NCBI RefSeq assembly: GCF_001422885.1
Contig: NZ_LMMZ01000038.1
Coordinates: 124,001 to 188,000 of the forward strand
DNA length: 64,000 nt
DNA from: Methylobacterium sp. Leaf104
GTDB lineage: Bacteria; Pseudomonadota; Alphaproteobacteria; Rhizobiales; Beijerinckiaceae
Reading direction: 5' to 3'
Notes under the pieces: model-generated
What the model was told of the DNA's origin: nothing
What the model saw: only the letters and a program-made list of their open reading frames with translations
The model's database searches: none
Program-made: the position numbers and the translations under genes
Shown here: positions 34,269 to 43,893 of the stretch, in pieces
Layout of the letters: the number at the start of each line of letters is the position of its first letter
Position numbering within the stretch: position 1 is the first letter of the stretch

Positions 34269-35915
34269 TCAGGCGGCCGAGTCGCCCAGGCGGCGGGTCT
34301 CGGCGAAGATGCGGCCATCCGGGAAGCGGTAGCGGACCGTCTCCGTCAGGCGCCCCTGAGGGCGGATCTCGATCGAGGCCGGACGGGTGAGCCTGGCCCG
34401 CTCCGCCGCGGCCTCGCCGGCCGTCATCGGCACGTCGCGTCCGCCGCCGAACTGGCGCCACCACTGCACCGCTTTCTCGCGGGAATATCCGGCCTGGGCG
34501 AGGCCGAGTACGATCCGGTGGTGCCGCCCGTCGCGCAGGTGGAAGGTGACCTCGAGGTCCCCCGCGGCATCGGCACGGGCCGCGAAGGTCCAGCCGGCGA
34601 CCGGCCGCCACCCAGCGGAACCGCGATCCGCCCGCTGGCTCGAGAGAATCGGGTGCGCATCGTCGGCGGAAGCCTCATGGCCCGGCTCGGCGGCCTCCGC
34701 CTCCGGCTCGACCCAGCAGGCTTCGCAGGTGCTGGCGTTAAGGGCGATCAGGGCGCCGCAGCCGGGACAGGCCTTCGCCCGGATCTCGCCTTCGCGGCCG
34801 CGGATCGCGGCGGCACTGCGGGCGGTGACGATGTCGACCGGGCCGTGCATGCGGACGAGGCCGGCATAGTCGAGGATGAGGGCATCGGTCTTGTCGGACG
34901 CGCGACGCAGGGCGCGGCCGACCTGTTGCACGTAGAGCCCGGTGCTCTGGGTCGGCCGCAGCAGGGCGACGAGGTCCACCTGGGGTACGTTGAACCCGGT
35001 GGCGAGGACGCCGACCGAGGTCAGGCAGCGGATCCGGCCCTCGCGGAAGTCGCGCACCATCCGATCGCGCGCCCGCTTCGGGGTCTCGCCGGAGAGGGTC
35101 TCGCAGGTGTGGCCCTCGGCGCGGATCGCGTCGCGCACCGCCGTGGCGTGGGCGACGCCGGCGCAGAAGGCGAGCCAGGCCCGGCGGCCCTGCCCGTAGC
35201 CGACCATCTCCTCCACGGCCGCGCGAGTGATCCAGTCCTGGTTGACGGCGGCCTCCAGGGCGCTCGGGATGTAGTCGCCCCCGCGCTGCGGCACGCCCGT
35301 GACGTCGAGGGTCGTGGCGGTGGCCTTGGAGATGAGCGGCGCGAGGTAGCCCTGGTGGATCAGGTCGCCGACATTGGCCTCGTAGACGATGGCTTCGAAG
35401 AGCCGGCCGGGGCCCTCGTCCAAGCGCCCGCTGTCGAGGCGGTAGGGCGTCGCCGTCAGACCGACGACGCGCAGGTCCGGGCGCTCGGCGCGCATGGCGG
35501 CGAGAAAGCGGCCGTAGCGGGTCTCGGCGTCGCGCGGGATGAGGTGGGCCTCGTCCACGACGACGAGGTCGAACGCGTCGAGGTCGCGCGTCCGGTTCCA
35601 GATCGATTGGATGCCGCAGAACAGCACCTGTGCGCCGGTATCGCGCCGGCCGAGGCCGGCGGAATAGATGCCTGCCGGTGCCGCCGGCCAGAGCGCCAGC
35701 AACTCCCGGTGGTTCTGCGCGATAAGTTCACGGGTGTGAGTGACGATGACGATGCGGTGGCCTGGGTCGCGGTCGAGCGTCTCCCGCACCAGGGCGGCGA
35801 TCACCAGCGACTTGCCGGCACCGGTCGGCAGGACGATGAGGCCGGGGCCATCCCGCCGAATCCACGAAGCGTAGAGGGCGTCGAGGCTGGCACGTTGATA
35901 GGGGCGAAGATTCAT
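34269..35915 (-). CDS. RadD-like DEAD/DEAH-box helicase, 548 aa
   Basis: The protein is a superfamily 2 helicase: TGAGKS at 31-36, DEAH at 121-124, TATP near 155, and motif VI QQVGRALRR near 335. A C-terminal zinc-type cluster of two CxxC pairs (CPGCG and CEAC, near 383-400) follows. This order matches the RadD/YejH group, which processes stalled replication and recombination intermediates. It lies just beyond the tRNA that bounds the island and has fully core-like codon use, so it is chromosomal, not cargo. A restriction-type SF2 role is less likely because no nuclease domain is seen. Confidence 0.8.
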   Translation of the reverse strand: MNLRPYQRASLDALYASWIRRDGPGLIVLPTGAGKSLVIAALVRETLDRDPGHRIVIVTHTRELIAQNHRELLALWPAAPAGIYSAGLGRRDTGAQVLFCGIQSIWNRTRDLDAFDLVVVDEAHLIPRDAETRYGRFLAAMRAERPDLRVVGLTATPYRLDSGRLDEGPGRLFEAIVYEANVGDLIHQGYLAPLISKATATTLDVTGVPQRGGDYIPSALEAAVNQDWITRAAVEEMVGYGQGRRAWLAFCAGVAHATAVRDAIRAEGHTCETLSGETPKRARDRMVRDFREGRIRCLTSVGVLATGFNVPQVDLVALLRPTQSTGLYVQQVGRALRRASDKTDALILDYAGLVRMHGPVDIVTARSAAAIRGREGEIRAKACPGCGALIALNASTCEACWVEPEAEAAEPGHEASADDAHPILSSQRADRGSAGWRPVAGWTFAARADAAGDLEVTFHLRDGRHHRIVLGLAQAGYSREKAVQWWRQFGGGRDVPMTAGEAAAERARLTRPASIEIRPQGRLTETVRYRFPDGRIFAETRRLGDSAA

Positions 35916-36093
35916 CGGCGGCGCTTCTAACGCCCGTCAGCCCTGGCGTCCGTGGCCAATCTGCCGCGCGCCCGGGTCTCTGGTGTCAAACGACCCGACG
36001 CCCCGCGGACCCTTTCCCAAAGTTCCGCGAACCCTTGAGGTACGCGAGGCGTCGTCGATCCGTCTCGGGAGTCGTTCGCCTCGGGAGCCCGGA

Positions 36094-36393
36094 TCAGCAG
36101 TTGTCGGCGCCGTCACCCTTCACGACCTGACCCTCGGCGGGCTTCTTCTCGCCGCTTCCGGGCTGGGTGTTGGAGCCGACATTGTTCATCGCGCCGACGG
36201 TACCGGGCGACTCCGCCTTGGCGCCGGGCGTCACCTTCGAGGTCGAGCCGCCATCGGCGGTCGAAGACTTGTCCATCGAGGCGGACTTGTCCTTCATGGA
36301 GCTGGTGGTGCCGGTCGCGCAGGGCGCCGCAAACGCGGCGGTTGCGGTCAGCATCAGGGAAGCGGTCGCGACGGCGAGATATCGAACGGTCAT
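36094..36393 (-). CDS. small exported protein, 99 aa
   Basis: A signal peptide covers about residues 1-23 (MTVRYLAVATASLMLTATAA). The mature part is Ser/Thr/Lys/Gly-rich and disordered, with one Cys near each end of the mature chain. ATG 36393 is chosen for its GGAGG ribosome site. An EcfG-type promoter (GGAAC-N17-GTT at 36450-36426) lies about 33 bp upstream, so it is probably a general-stress envelope protein. No domain is recognised. Confidence 0.65.
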   Translation of the reverse strand: MTVRYLAVATASLMLTATAAFAAPCATGTTSSMKDKSASMDKSSTADGGSTSKVTPGAKAESPGTVGAMNNVGSNTQPGSGEKKPAEGQVVKGDGADNC

Positions 36394-36425
36394 GTTTCCT
36401 CCAGGAATAGTTATTCTGGAGTCCA

Positions 36426-36450
36426 AACCCGGTCAGAACCCGCACGTTCC
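36426..36450 (-). promoter_or_regulatory. EcfG-type promoter of the 36393 gene
   Basis: On the minus strand GGAAC (36450-36446) is followed by 17 bases and GTT (36428-36426). The -35 is exact. The start codon is about 33 bp downstream, a natural leader length. The sigma factor EcfG is encoded at 49516. Confidence 0.55.
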
Positions 36451-36479
36451 GAAATTAATCTCTCAAGTGACGCTTGTTT

Positions 36480-36506
36480 ATTCCGGCGGACAGGCTCCGC
36501 CGGAAT
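36480..36506 (-). terminator. hairpin downstream of htpG
   Basis: ATTCCGGCGGA (36480-36490) and TCCGCCGGAAT (36496-36506) form a perfect 11-bp stem with a 5-base loop, 24 bp past the htpG stop. There is no T-run on the minus strand, so termination may be factor-dependent. Confidence 0.5.
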
Positions 36507-36530
36507 ATAGTCTTGGATCTTGAATCGGTC

Positions 36531-38366
36531 TCAGGCTGCCACCAGGGCTGCTGCCATCTTCTGGGCGAAGGCGACGGGATCCCGCGGCGTGTCGCCATCC
36601 TGCACGCGGGCGAGGTCGAGGAGCGTCCCGGCCGCCTCCTTGATCGCTTCCTGCGCCTCGACCTTGGCGCCCAGGGACCGGATCAGGGGATGGCGCGGAT
36701 TGATCTCCAGCACCGGCATGCCGCCGCCGCCGCGCCCGGCGCGGCGCAGGAGCCGCTGCATCTGCAGGTCCGGGCCATGACCCGAGGCGGAGAGCACCAC
36801 GGCGCTCTCGACGAGCCGGTCGGTGGCGCGCACGTCGGAAACGTCGGAGCCGAGCGCTTCCTTGAGGGCCGCGACCAGCGCCTCGACGGAGGCCGGGGCC
36901 TCCTCGCCCTCCGGTGCCGCGCCCGCGAACTTCGAGAGGTCGACGGCCCCTTGCGTGACCGAGCGCAGGGGCTTGTCGTCGAAGCGGGCCAGGGCCTCGG
37001 GCCAGAACGCATCGACGTGGTCGGAGAGCAGCAGCACCTCGATACCGCGAGCGCGGAAACCCTCGAGCTGGGGCGAGCGCTTCAGGGCATCGGCATCGTC
37101 GGCGACGAGGTAGTAGATCGCCTCCTGGCCGTCCTTCATCCGCGCGACGTAGTCGGGCAGGGAGGTCCAGCCCTCGACGGCCGAAGAGTGGAAGCGCAGC
37201 AGCGGGGCGATCTCGGGCCGGCGCTCGTGGTCCTCGTAGATGCCTTCCTTGAGGACGGGTCCGAAGTTCTCCCAGAACGGGCGGTAACCCTCCGCGTCCT
37301 TGGCCCGGGTGGTGAGCTCCGAGAGCACACGGCCGGTCACGGCGCGGCGGATCTTGGTCAGCACCGGGGTGGCCTGCAGCATCTCGCGAGAGACGTTGAG
37401 GGGCAGGTCCTCGGTATCGACCACGCCTTGGACGAAGCGCAGCCAGGAGGGGAGGAGTTCCGCCTCGTCGGTGATGAACATGCGCCGCACGTGCAGGCGC
37501 ACCTTGCTGGCGCGCTCGCCCTCCACCGCCTGGAACGGCTTCATGCCGGGGACGAACAGCAGCGCCGAGAATTCCAGTGCGCCTTCCGCGCGCCAGTGCA
37601 GCGTCGCCCAGGGCTCGTCGAAGTTCATGCCGACATGGCGATAGAACTCGGTGTACTGCTCGGGCGTGACCTCGGACTTCGCCTTGCGCCACAGCGCCGT
37701 GCCCTGGTTGGCGTTCTCCTCCTTGCCGTCCTCGCCGCGGATCGCGATCGGCACGGTGATGTGGTCCGCCCATTTGCGCACGACGTGGTCGAGCCGGTAG
37801 CTCTCCAGATACTCGTCGGCATCCTCCTTTAGGTGCAGGACGATGTCGGTGCCGGGCTCCGTCCGGGTGGCGGGCTCCAGGGTGTAGCTGCCCTGGCCCT
37901 CCGAAGCCCAGGTCCAGGCCTCCTCGGAGCCGGCGCGGCGCGAGGTGACGGTGACGCGGTCGGCGACCATGAAGGCGGAGTAGAAGCCGACGCCGAACTG
38001 GCCGATCAGGCTCGGCTTGTCCTCCGGCTTGGCATCGCTCAGGCTCTGGCTGAAGGCGCGCGTGCCCGATCGCGCGATGGTGCCGAGGTTCTGGGCCAGC
38101 TCCGCCTTCGTCATGCCGATGCCGGCATCGGTGATGGTCAGGGTCCGGGCCGCCTTGTCCGGGACGATGCGGACCTTGGCGTCGGCGGGCAGCGCGGAGG
38201 CCTGATCGGTCAGCGCCTCGAAGCGGCGCCGGTCCATGGCGTCGGCGGCGTTGGCCACCAGCTCGCGCAGGAAGATCTCCCGGTCGGAGTAGAGGGCATG
38301 GACCACGAGGTCCAACAGACGCCCGACCTCGGCACCGAATTCGTGCCGTTCCACGGTGTCGCTCAA
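36531..38366 (-). CDS. htpG: molecular chaperone HtpG (Hsp90)
   Basis: The 611-residue protein has the GHKL ATPase N-terminus: ELVANAADAMDRRRF near residue 35 (the NAxDA-type motif), DAGIGMTKAEL near 80 and GQFGVGFYSAFMVADRV near 120. The middle and C-terminal dimerisation domains follow. The start is a TTG with a good AGGAGG site 8 bases upstream; no ATG fits. Length agrees with alphaproteobacterial HtpG. It assists folding of client proteins under heat and oxidative stress. No heat-shock promoter was identified with confidence. Confidence 0.95.
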   Translation of the reverse strand: MSDTVERHEFGAEVGRLLDLVVHALYSDREIFLRELVANAADAMDRRRFEALTDQASALPADAKVRIVPDKAARTLTITDAGIGMTKAELAQNLGTIARSGTRAFSQSLSDAKPEDKPSLIGQFGVGFYSAFMVADRVTVTSRRAGSEEAWTWASEGQGSYTLEPATRTEPGTDIVLHLKEDADEYLESYRLDHVVRKWADHITVPIAIRGEDGKEENANQGTALWRKAKSEVTPEQYTEFYRHVGMNFDEPWATLHWRAEGALEFSALLFVPGMKPFQAVEGERASKVRLHVRRMFITDEAELLPSWLRFVQGVVDTEDLPLNVSREMLQATPVLTKIRRAVTGRVLSELTTRAKDAEGYRPFWENFGPVLKEGIYEDHERRPEIAPLLRFHSSAVEGWTSLPDYVARMKDGQEAIYYLVADDADALKRSPQLEGFRARGIEVLLLSDHVDAFWPEALARFDDKPLRSVTQGAVDLSKFAGAAPEGEEAPASVEALVAALKEALGSDVSDVRATDRLVESAVVLSASGHGPDLQMQRLLRRAGRGGGGMPVLEINPRHPLIRSLGAKVEAQEAIKEAAGTLLDLARVQDGDTPRDPVAFAQKMAAALVAA

Positions 38367-38566
38367 GGGAACGCCTCCTGATGTCGAAGAGTGAGTGAAG
38401 CGTGCGCGATATGCCGTCGCGTCCCGGCGAATTCAATGGCGGCCAAGGTCGCGAGGGGTCGCGAGGGGTCGTGCGCGGCGTGCCGGCCAATTTCCCCGGG
38501 CCGGCGCGCAACCTTCGCGGGTCTCGGGCGTAGCCGTGCCTTCACACGACAGCGAGAAGGTCCGCG

Positions 38567-38869
38567 ATGGAACCGATGAAGCCGATGGCGCCCATGAAGC
38601 CCATGGAACCGATGAAGCCGATGAAGGGGTCCGACCCTTGGTGGCCGCAGGAGCTGGGACAGCCCTCCACCAGCGGTGGTCAGAACGACATGCGCTACGC
38701 GTTCTTTCCCGACAAGCATCGCCTGCTGATCGAACGGGACGGCAAGCTGACGACCTACGACAGCGGCGACCACAGGATCAGCGGCGTCTCCCAGTCGAAC
38801 GGACGCTCGCCGACCTTCTCGAGCCAGAACGGCGACGTGGCGTTGGACGACCTCAAGGTCGTCGACTGA
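38567..38869 (+). CDS. small protein with Met-Pro repeat N-terminus, 100 aa
   Basis: Residues 1-20 are a repeat of MxPMKPM units (MEPMKPMAPMKPMEPMKPMK). A compact domain follows, MRYAFFPDKHRLLIERDGKLTTYDSGDHRISGVSQ, in parts reminiscent of a beta-sheet. A ribosome site AGAAGG precedes ATG 38567. The Met-rich head could bind copper or simply be a low-complexity tail; neither is shown. No family is recognised. Confidence 0.6.
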   Translation: MEPMKPMAPMKPMEPMKPMKGSDPWWPQELGQPSTSGGQNDMRYAFFPDKHRLLIERDGKLTTYDSGDHRISGVSQSNGRSPTFSSQNGDVALDDLKVVD

Positions 38870-38909
38870 TCCGAGGGCCCGGCCGGTCCCGACGGACCGC
38901 GGCGCCGTC

Positions 38910-41798
38910 TCAGGCCACGGCCCGGGCGGCGTCGGTGTTCCCGCGCGACCAGCGCTCGATCGTCTTCGGAACCTCCGCGGCGGGGCTCGGCTTGGCGAAG
39001 AAATAGCCCTGGCCCTCGTCGCAACCCTCGCTCCGGAGGCGGTCGAACTGCGCCTCCGTCTCGATGCCCTCGGCGGTGGTCCGCATGCCCAGGCTGAGGC
39101 CGAGCCCGATCACCGCCCGGACGATGAGTCCGGAATCGGTCTTGTTGGTGATGTCGCGCACGAAGGACTGGTCGATCTTGATCTTGTCGAAGGGGAAGCT
39201 GCGCAGGTAGCTCAGGGACGAGTAGCCGGTGCCGAAATCGTCCATGGCGATCCGTACCCCGAGGCGGCGCAGGGCGTAGAGCGTCGCGAGGGTCGCGAGG
39301 TTGTCCTTGAGGAGCACCGATTCGGTGATCTCCAGCTCGAGCCGTCCCGGCGGCAGCCGGCTCTCCGTCAATGCCCGGCGCACGGCTTCGACGATGACCT
39401 CGTCGCGGAACTGCACCGCGGAGACGTTGACCGCCACCTTGATGCCGTCGGGCCAACGCATCGCCTCGGTGCAGGCGGTGGTGAGGCACCACGCCCCGAG
39501 CGGCACGATGAGGCCGATCTCCTCGGCGACGGAGATGAACTCGCCCGGAGGAACGAGGCCGCGGACCGGGTGGCGCCAGCGAACCAGCGCCTCGAAACCG
39601 CCGATGCGGCGGGCGCGGAAATCGTAGATCGGCTGGTAGTGCAGCTCGAACTCCTCGCGCACCAGGGCTTCGCGCAGATCGAGTTCGAGGGCCCGGCGCT
39701 TCTGGAGGCTGACATCCATCTCCGCCTCGAAGAAGCGCCAGGTTCCGCGCCCGTCCGCCTTGGCGCGGTAGAGGGCGACGTCGGCGTTCTTGAGGAGCTT
39801 GTCGCAGGTGGTGCCGTCGCCGGGCGCGAAGCAGATGCCGATGCTGACCCCAACGCTGGCGCGGTGTCCGTCGAGGTCGTAGGGCGCGCTGACCACCTCG
39901 ACGATCCGGCGGGCGAGGATGGCGGCCTCCTGCGGCCGCTCGGTCTGCGCCAGGATGATCGCGAACTCGTCGCCGCCGAGCCGGGCCACGGTGTCGACCT
40001 CGCGCACGCAGGCTCGCAGCCGGTCGGCGACCGCGCGCAGCAGGGCGTCACCCACGGGGTGGCCGAGGGTATCGTTGACCTCCTTGAAGCGATCGAGGTC
40101 GAGGCAGAGCACCGAGAACGGGCTTCCGCGCCCGAGATGGGCGACGGCCTCCTCGATCCGCTCGCCGAACATCGCTCGGTTCGGCAGGCCGGTGAGCACG
40201 TCGTGGCGGGCCATGAAGGCGATGCGTGCATCCGCCTCGCGGCGCTCGGTGACGTCCTCGTAGGTCGCCACGAGGCCGCCTCCGCGGACCGCTTTGTGGG
40301 AGACCGCGACCACGCGTCCGTTTCCGAAATGCAGGAAATCCGAATCGACGGAGGCGCCGCCGGCGGTCTCGGCCTGGGCCAGGGCGAAGGCGTCGGGCGC
40401 CGGCTTCGGATAGTCGCCCCGCGCCGCGCTGAGTTCGGCGACGTCGCGATAGGACAGGCCGAGGGGAAGCTCGGCGGGCGTCAGCTCGAAGATCTCGCAG
40501 TAGCGACGGTTCACGACGGTCAAGCGGCCCGCCGCGTCGAACAGGCAGAGGCCCTGGGACATGTTGTCGAGGGCAGTGTCGAGGCGCAGGTTGGCCGACT
40601 GGAGGATGGCCTCCTGCTCCTTCAGGAGCGTGATGTCGCTGCAGACCGCGATGAAGCCGCCCGTGCGCGTGGCGCTGCGGCTGATCCGGAGCCAGCGGCC
40701 GTCACGCAGGCGCAACTCGCTGCGCTCCTCTGCGGTGGCCAGGAGTCCCCGGGCGAGGTTGCCCGGACCGGCCTCCGCTTCCGCGAGGGCGGTGATCGTG
40801 CGGCCCGGCGGGAGGGTGCCGGCGCGAAAGCCGAGGTAATCCTCCGCCTGACTGTTGGTGAGGGTGATCCGACCGGCCTCGTCGACGACGACGATGCCCT
40901 CCCGGGACGTCTCCAGGGCGTCGGCGAGGCGATCCTCGGCGGAAATCCTCTGGGCGACCTCCTTCTCCATCGCGTGCCGGATGTTGTCGCGCATGATCCC
41001 CATGGCCGCCAGCAGCGTTCCGACCTCGTCGGCCCCCCCGGCCGGCATGGTTCCGCTGAGGTCGCCGCCCGCGATGCGGGTGGCCGCCTGCGAGGCGTCG
41101 GCCAGGGGTCCCATGATGCGGCGCGCCAGACAGAAGGCGACGGTACCGGAGAGGAGCACGGCGATCAGGGTACCGAGCAGGTTGAGCCGGGTCTCCCGGG
41201 CCACGATGGCGCGCGCCTGCTGACGATAGATGAAGCCGTCGCCGGCTGTGTAGTTGATGAAGAGGTCGAAGTTCTCCTCCGCCGCCGCGGCGTGGCGGTC
41301 GAGCTCCGCGTAGGCGGCCTCGCTCCGGCCGAGGTCGGTGATCCTGGCCCGGGCTTCCGTCCATTCGGTGACCGCACGCTCGGCCGCCTGCGCCGCGCGC
41401 GTCGCCCGGTCGGACTGGGCGCGCTCCACGGCGATCTCGAGGTCTTCGGCGAGCAGGCGCTGGAGGCTCGCGAGGCGCTCGTCGAGGAGCGTGCGGGCCG
41501 CCGGATCGGTGATCAGCCAGCGCCGGGCCTCGACCGTGCGCATCCCGGCGAAGTCGGTGGCGGCGGCGCGCGCGTAGTTGATGGACATCAGCGACCGGTC
41601 GAAGGTCTGGCTGACGAGTTCGTCCGCACGGCGGATGCTCGACGCCGCCGAGAGCCCGAGGGCGGCCGTGATCGCGCTCATGACGAGGAACGCGATCACG
41701 ATCCGTCCCCGGATCGTACCGAGCATCGCACCGGCCGCGTCCACCAGGCCTCGGCCAGTGCGCGCTCGCGATGTCATCGGGGCTTCGGGCGATGTCAT
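38910..41798 (-). CDS. membrane-bound GGDEF/EAL c-di-GMP protein with PAS and HAMP domains
   Basis: This is a 962-residue sensor. A first transmembrane helix (about 31-52) is followed by a periplasmic four-helix sensor region, a second helix (near 200) and HAMP. Two PAS domains come next, then a GGDEF domain with intact RLGGDEF (near 605) and an EAL domain with EALVRW (near 733) and DDFGTGYSSLSYLR. Both catalytic signatures look intact, so it may make and break c-di-GMP depending on signal. ATG 41798 is preferred to a TTG further out. It is divergent from the cupredoxin gene. Confidence 0.9.
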   Translation of the reverse strand: MTSPEAPMTSRARTGRGLVDAAGAMLGTIRGRIVIAFLVMSAITAALGLSAASSIRRADELVSQTFDRSLMSINYARAAATDFAGMRTVEARRWLITDPAARTLLDERLASLQRLLAEDLEIAVERAQSDRATRAAQAAERAVTEWTEARARITDLGRSEAAYAELDRHAAAAEENFDLFINYTAGDGFIYRQQARAIVARETRLNLLGTLIAVLLSGTVAFCLARRIMGPLADASQAATRIAGGDLSGTMPAGGADEVGTLLAAMGIMRDNIRHAMEKEVAQRISAEDRLADALETSREGIVVVDEAGRITLTNSQAEDYLGFRAGTLPPGRTITALAEAEAGPGNLARGLLATAEERSELRLRDGRWLRISRSATRTGGFIAVCSDITLLKEQEAILQSANLRLDTALDNMSQGLCLFDAAGRLTVVNRRYCEIFELTPAELPLGLSYRDVAELSAARGDYPKPAPDAFALAQAETAGGASVDSDFLHFGNGRVVAVSHKAVRGGGLVATYEDVTERREADARIAFMARHDVLTGLPNRAMFGERIEEAVAHLGRGSPFSVLCLDLDRFKEVNDTLGHPVGDALLRAVADRLRACVREVDTVARLGGDEFAIILAQTERPQEAAILARRIVEVVSAPYDLDGHRASVGVSIGICFAPGDGTTCDKLLKNADVALYRAKADGRGTWRFFEAEMDVSLQKRRALELDLREALVREEFELHYQPIYDFRARRIGGFEALVRWRHPVRGLVPPGEFISVAEEIGLIVPLGAWCLTTACTEAMRWPDGIKVAVNVSAVQFRDEVIVEAVRRALTESRLPPGRLELEITESVLLKDNLATLATLYALRRLGVRIAMDDFGTGYSSLSYLRSFPFDKIKIDQSFVRDITNKTDSGLIVRAVIGLGLSLGMRTTAEGIETEAQFDRLRSEGCDEGQGYFFAKPSPAAEVPKTIERWSRGNTDAARAVA

Positions 41799-42011
41799 CC
41801 AGTCTGTCCCGTCCAATGATGCGGGTCAGGATGACGGAAAGTTGTTAAGGCGATCTTGAGATCGGGTATCCAGTTTCGGTTCTTAACCGGCAGTTCACTG
41901 CGGTGTGAAACCGTGGTGGTGGATGCGGCCTGGCTAACTTAGGAGGCTGCTGGTCACATCTCGATAGTGGATCATCTCAATCCTTATCACTGGTCAACGG
42001 ATGGAACGCCG

Positions 42012-42359
42012 ATGCGGCGCCTCACACTTGTTTGCGTGGCCTTTGGCTTTTTCGGTGCGGCGTGCGGTGGGCTGGCCCTGGCGGCCGTCGGGACGCCGAG
42101 CCTGCACGTGTCCCAGAAGGGGCGCGCTTTCCAGCCGAATGCGCTGATCGTCCCGCGCGGCGCCAATGTCGAGATCGTCAACGACGACGGCGATCTCCTC
42201 CACCACGTCTACATCGACTCGCCCGACTTCACTTTCGATTCCGGAGACCTGAAACCGGGAAGCCGGACGCAGGTGGTCTTCGACGTGGGCGGGACCTTCG
42301 CGGTCCTGTGCGGAATTCATCCGAAGATGAAGCTGACCGTGCGCGTCGACGCCCGCTGA
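42012..42359 (+). CDS. cupredoxin with amicyanin-like copper loop, 115 aa
   Basis: A signal peptide covers about residues 1-25. The mature domain has type 1 copper ligands: His64 or His65 in DLLHHVY and the short C100-x2-H103-x2-M106 loop (CGIHPKM), the amicyanin/pseudoazurin-like spacing. It is a periplasmic electron carrier or copper protein. The partner is unknown; the dihaem peroxidase at 43894-44982 lies in the same block and is a possible redox partner (inference). ATG 42012 is chosen because the signal peptide begins there. Confidence 0.8.
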   Translation: MRRLTLVCVAFGFFGAACGGLALAAVGTPSLHVSQKGRAFQPNALIVPRGANVEIVNDDGDLLHHVYIDSPDFTFDSGDLKPGSRTQVVFDVGGTFAVLCGIHPKMKLTVRVDAR

Positions 42360-42378
42360 GGTGGGCGAGGACGGGGCG

Positions 42379-43419
42379 TCAGAGCAGGGTCGAGCCCTGC
42401 AGCACGGCGTGGGCGCCGTAGTACAGTCCGATGAAGGCCGCCAGGGCGGCTCCGTACCCCACGGGGGTCAGCGCCAGGTTGCGCAGGCGGTAGGGCGCGG
42501 CGGCATTGTCGGCGGCGAGCGCCACCATCGCGACGATGATTGGCGCGTGGCCGATGGCGTCGACCTTGCCGAACTCGAAGATCGCCGAGATGAAGGTGGC
42601 GGCCAGCAGGATCGCGGCGATCCTGCGGACCAGCGGCGTGCAGACCAGAGCGAAGGCGAGGGCGAATTCCACGGCGCCGGCCGCCTTCATGAAGTACTCG
42701 CCGGTGAAACCGAGAGTCATCGCGGGATGCTCGATGAAGAGCGGGAACGACCATTGCGGGTAGGCCCACTTCTCCACAGAGGCCCACATCAGCGTGATGG
42801 CCGCGGTGTAGCGCACGATGTCGAGGGGGCGGACGTTGCCGGGCAGAGAGAGGCCGAGGCCGGTCAGCGCGCAATAGGCTGCGACCCCGAGGAAGACCGG
42901 GTAGTCCGCGAGGTGGAACGCGCCGTACTGGACCAGGGCGGTGGTGAAGAGCACGACGATGCCAAGGGCCGAGAACGGCATCGTCCGCCGCCACAGGAAG
43001 CCGGCGGCGATGGCCAGCTGGAACCACGGCAGCGCGGTGTTGGCGGTCTTCAGCTCGGGGGTCAGGATGATGCCGCCGAGGGTCCAGAGGGCGACGAAGA
43101 AGCCGCCGAGGACCGCGCGGAACAGGAGCTCGGTGTTCTCGCGGGCCCAGGCGGTGGTCCGGTCGAGGGATCGGATCAGTGCTGCCCCCAGCACGGTTCC
43201 CTCGAGAAGACCGCCGACCATCAGGGCGAGCAGGGACAGGCCGACCAGCATCTCGAAATCCGAGCACAGGACCTCGCCGAGATCCCGGGGTGCCCCGACG
43301 AGGTCGTAAGCGCAGAACCATTTCACGTGAGCCATCGCGGCATTGGAGCTCGCGAGGATGAAGACAGCCGTCGTCGTCATGACTGCGGCGCGCGGCAGCC
43401 AACGTCTTCCAGGTTGCAT
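42379..43419 (-). CDS. DoxX-like multi-pass membrane protein, 346 aa
   Basis: After an N-terminal hydrophobic signal-like segment, the protein has about eight transmembrane helices with short loops. Examples are FRAVLGGFFVALWTLGGIIL and VEFALAFALVCTPLVRRIAAILLAA, the latter with the Ala-x-Glu pattern of DoxX. The first loop carries FCAYDLVGAPRDLGEVLCSD with two cysteines. It is convergent with the cupredoxin gene. A role in quinone-linked electron transfer is possible but not shown. The start at 43419 is uncertain; 43380 is an alternative. Confidence 0.6.
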   Translation of the reverse strand: MQPGRRWLPRAAVMTTTAVFILASSNAAMAHVKWFCAYDLVGAPRDLGEVLCSDFEMLVGLSLLALMVGGLLEGTVLGAALIRSLDRTTAWARENTELLFRAVLGGFFVALWTLGGIILTPELKTANTALPWFQLAIAAGFLWRRTMPFSALGIVVLFTTALVQYGAFHLADYPVFLGVAAYCALTGLGLSLPGNVRPLDIVRYTAAITLMWASVEKWAYPQWSFPLFIEHPAMTLGFTGEYFMKAAGAVEFALAFALVCTPLVRRIAAILLAATFISAIFEFGKVDAIGHAPIIVAMVALAADNAAAPYRLRNLALTPVGYGAALAAFIGLYYGAHAVLQGSTLL

Positions 43420-43699
43420 GGGAGAGGCCCTGTTCACGAAACCGGCTCGGGGGCTTGCCGGCACGATGAAAACTACGCGGCTTCTCGGAATTACGGAAGG
43501 AACTTGTTAACGAACCCTTCCAAATGGTTAATTGGTTGCTTGGCGGCATCGGCCGCCATCTTCGTGCGGTTCGGCGGATGCACGGCGACCGTGTAACGCT
43601 TTCATGACCATGTCTTCGGAAGCCGCGCACCCGCGCATGGTCCGCTAACCGTGCCCGGGTTAGGGAAAGAGGAACGCCGCGCCCGACCCGAAGAGCCCG

Positions 43700-43861
43700 A
43701 TGATCGCGACCCTGAGCCTGTCGAGCCTGATGGTGGGAACCGGGCTGTCCTACGCGGCGACGCGGGCGACGAGCCGGGCCGAAGTCCTGGAGCGCTGGTC
43801 CGGACGGCTGCTCCTCGGTGGGCTCGGGCTGCTCGGTGCGGGTCTCCCGCTCTTCCGCTGA
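43700..43861 (+). CDS. possible small membrane protein, 53 aa
   Basis: This short frame encodes two hydrophobic segments (MIATLSLSSLMVGTGLSYAA and LLLGGLGLLGAGLPLF) around a charged turn (SRAEVLERWSG). GC3-rich codon use agrees with coding. The ribosome site is weak. It is convergent with the peroxidase gene, with 32 bp between the stops. It may be real or a gene remnant. Confidence 0.4.
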   Translation: MIATLSLSSLMVGTGLSYAATRATSRAEVLERWSGRLLLGGLGLLGAGLPLFR

Positions 43862-43893
43862 CGGCGATCCGTCCCCGATGCGGGACGTTCCCT

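Noticed and set aside
38448..38478. tandem GGTCGCGAGG repeats before the 38567 gene
   Set aside because: Only two to three copies in a GC-rich spacer; no palindrome or link to a known element.
36478..38511. 677-codon frame in the same strand as htpG but in another phase
   Set aside because: It is a high-GC shadow of htpG with Arg/Pro/Gly-rich translation; htpG is unmistakable.
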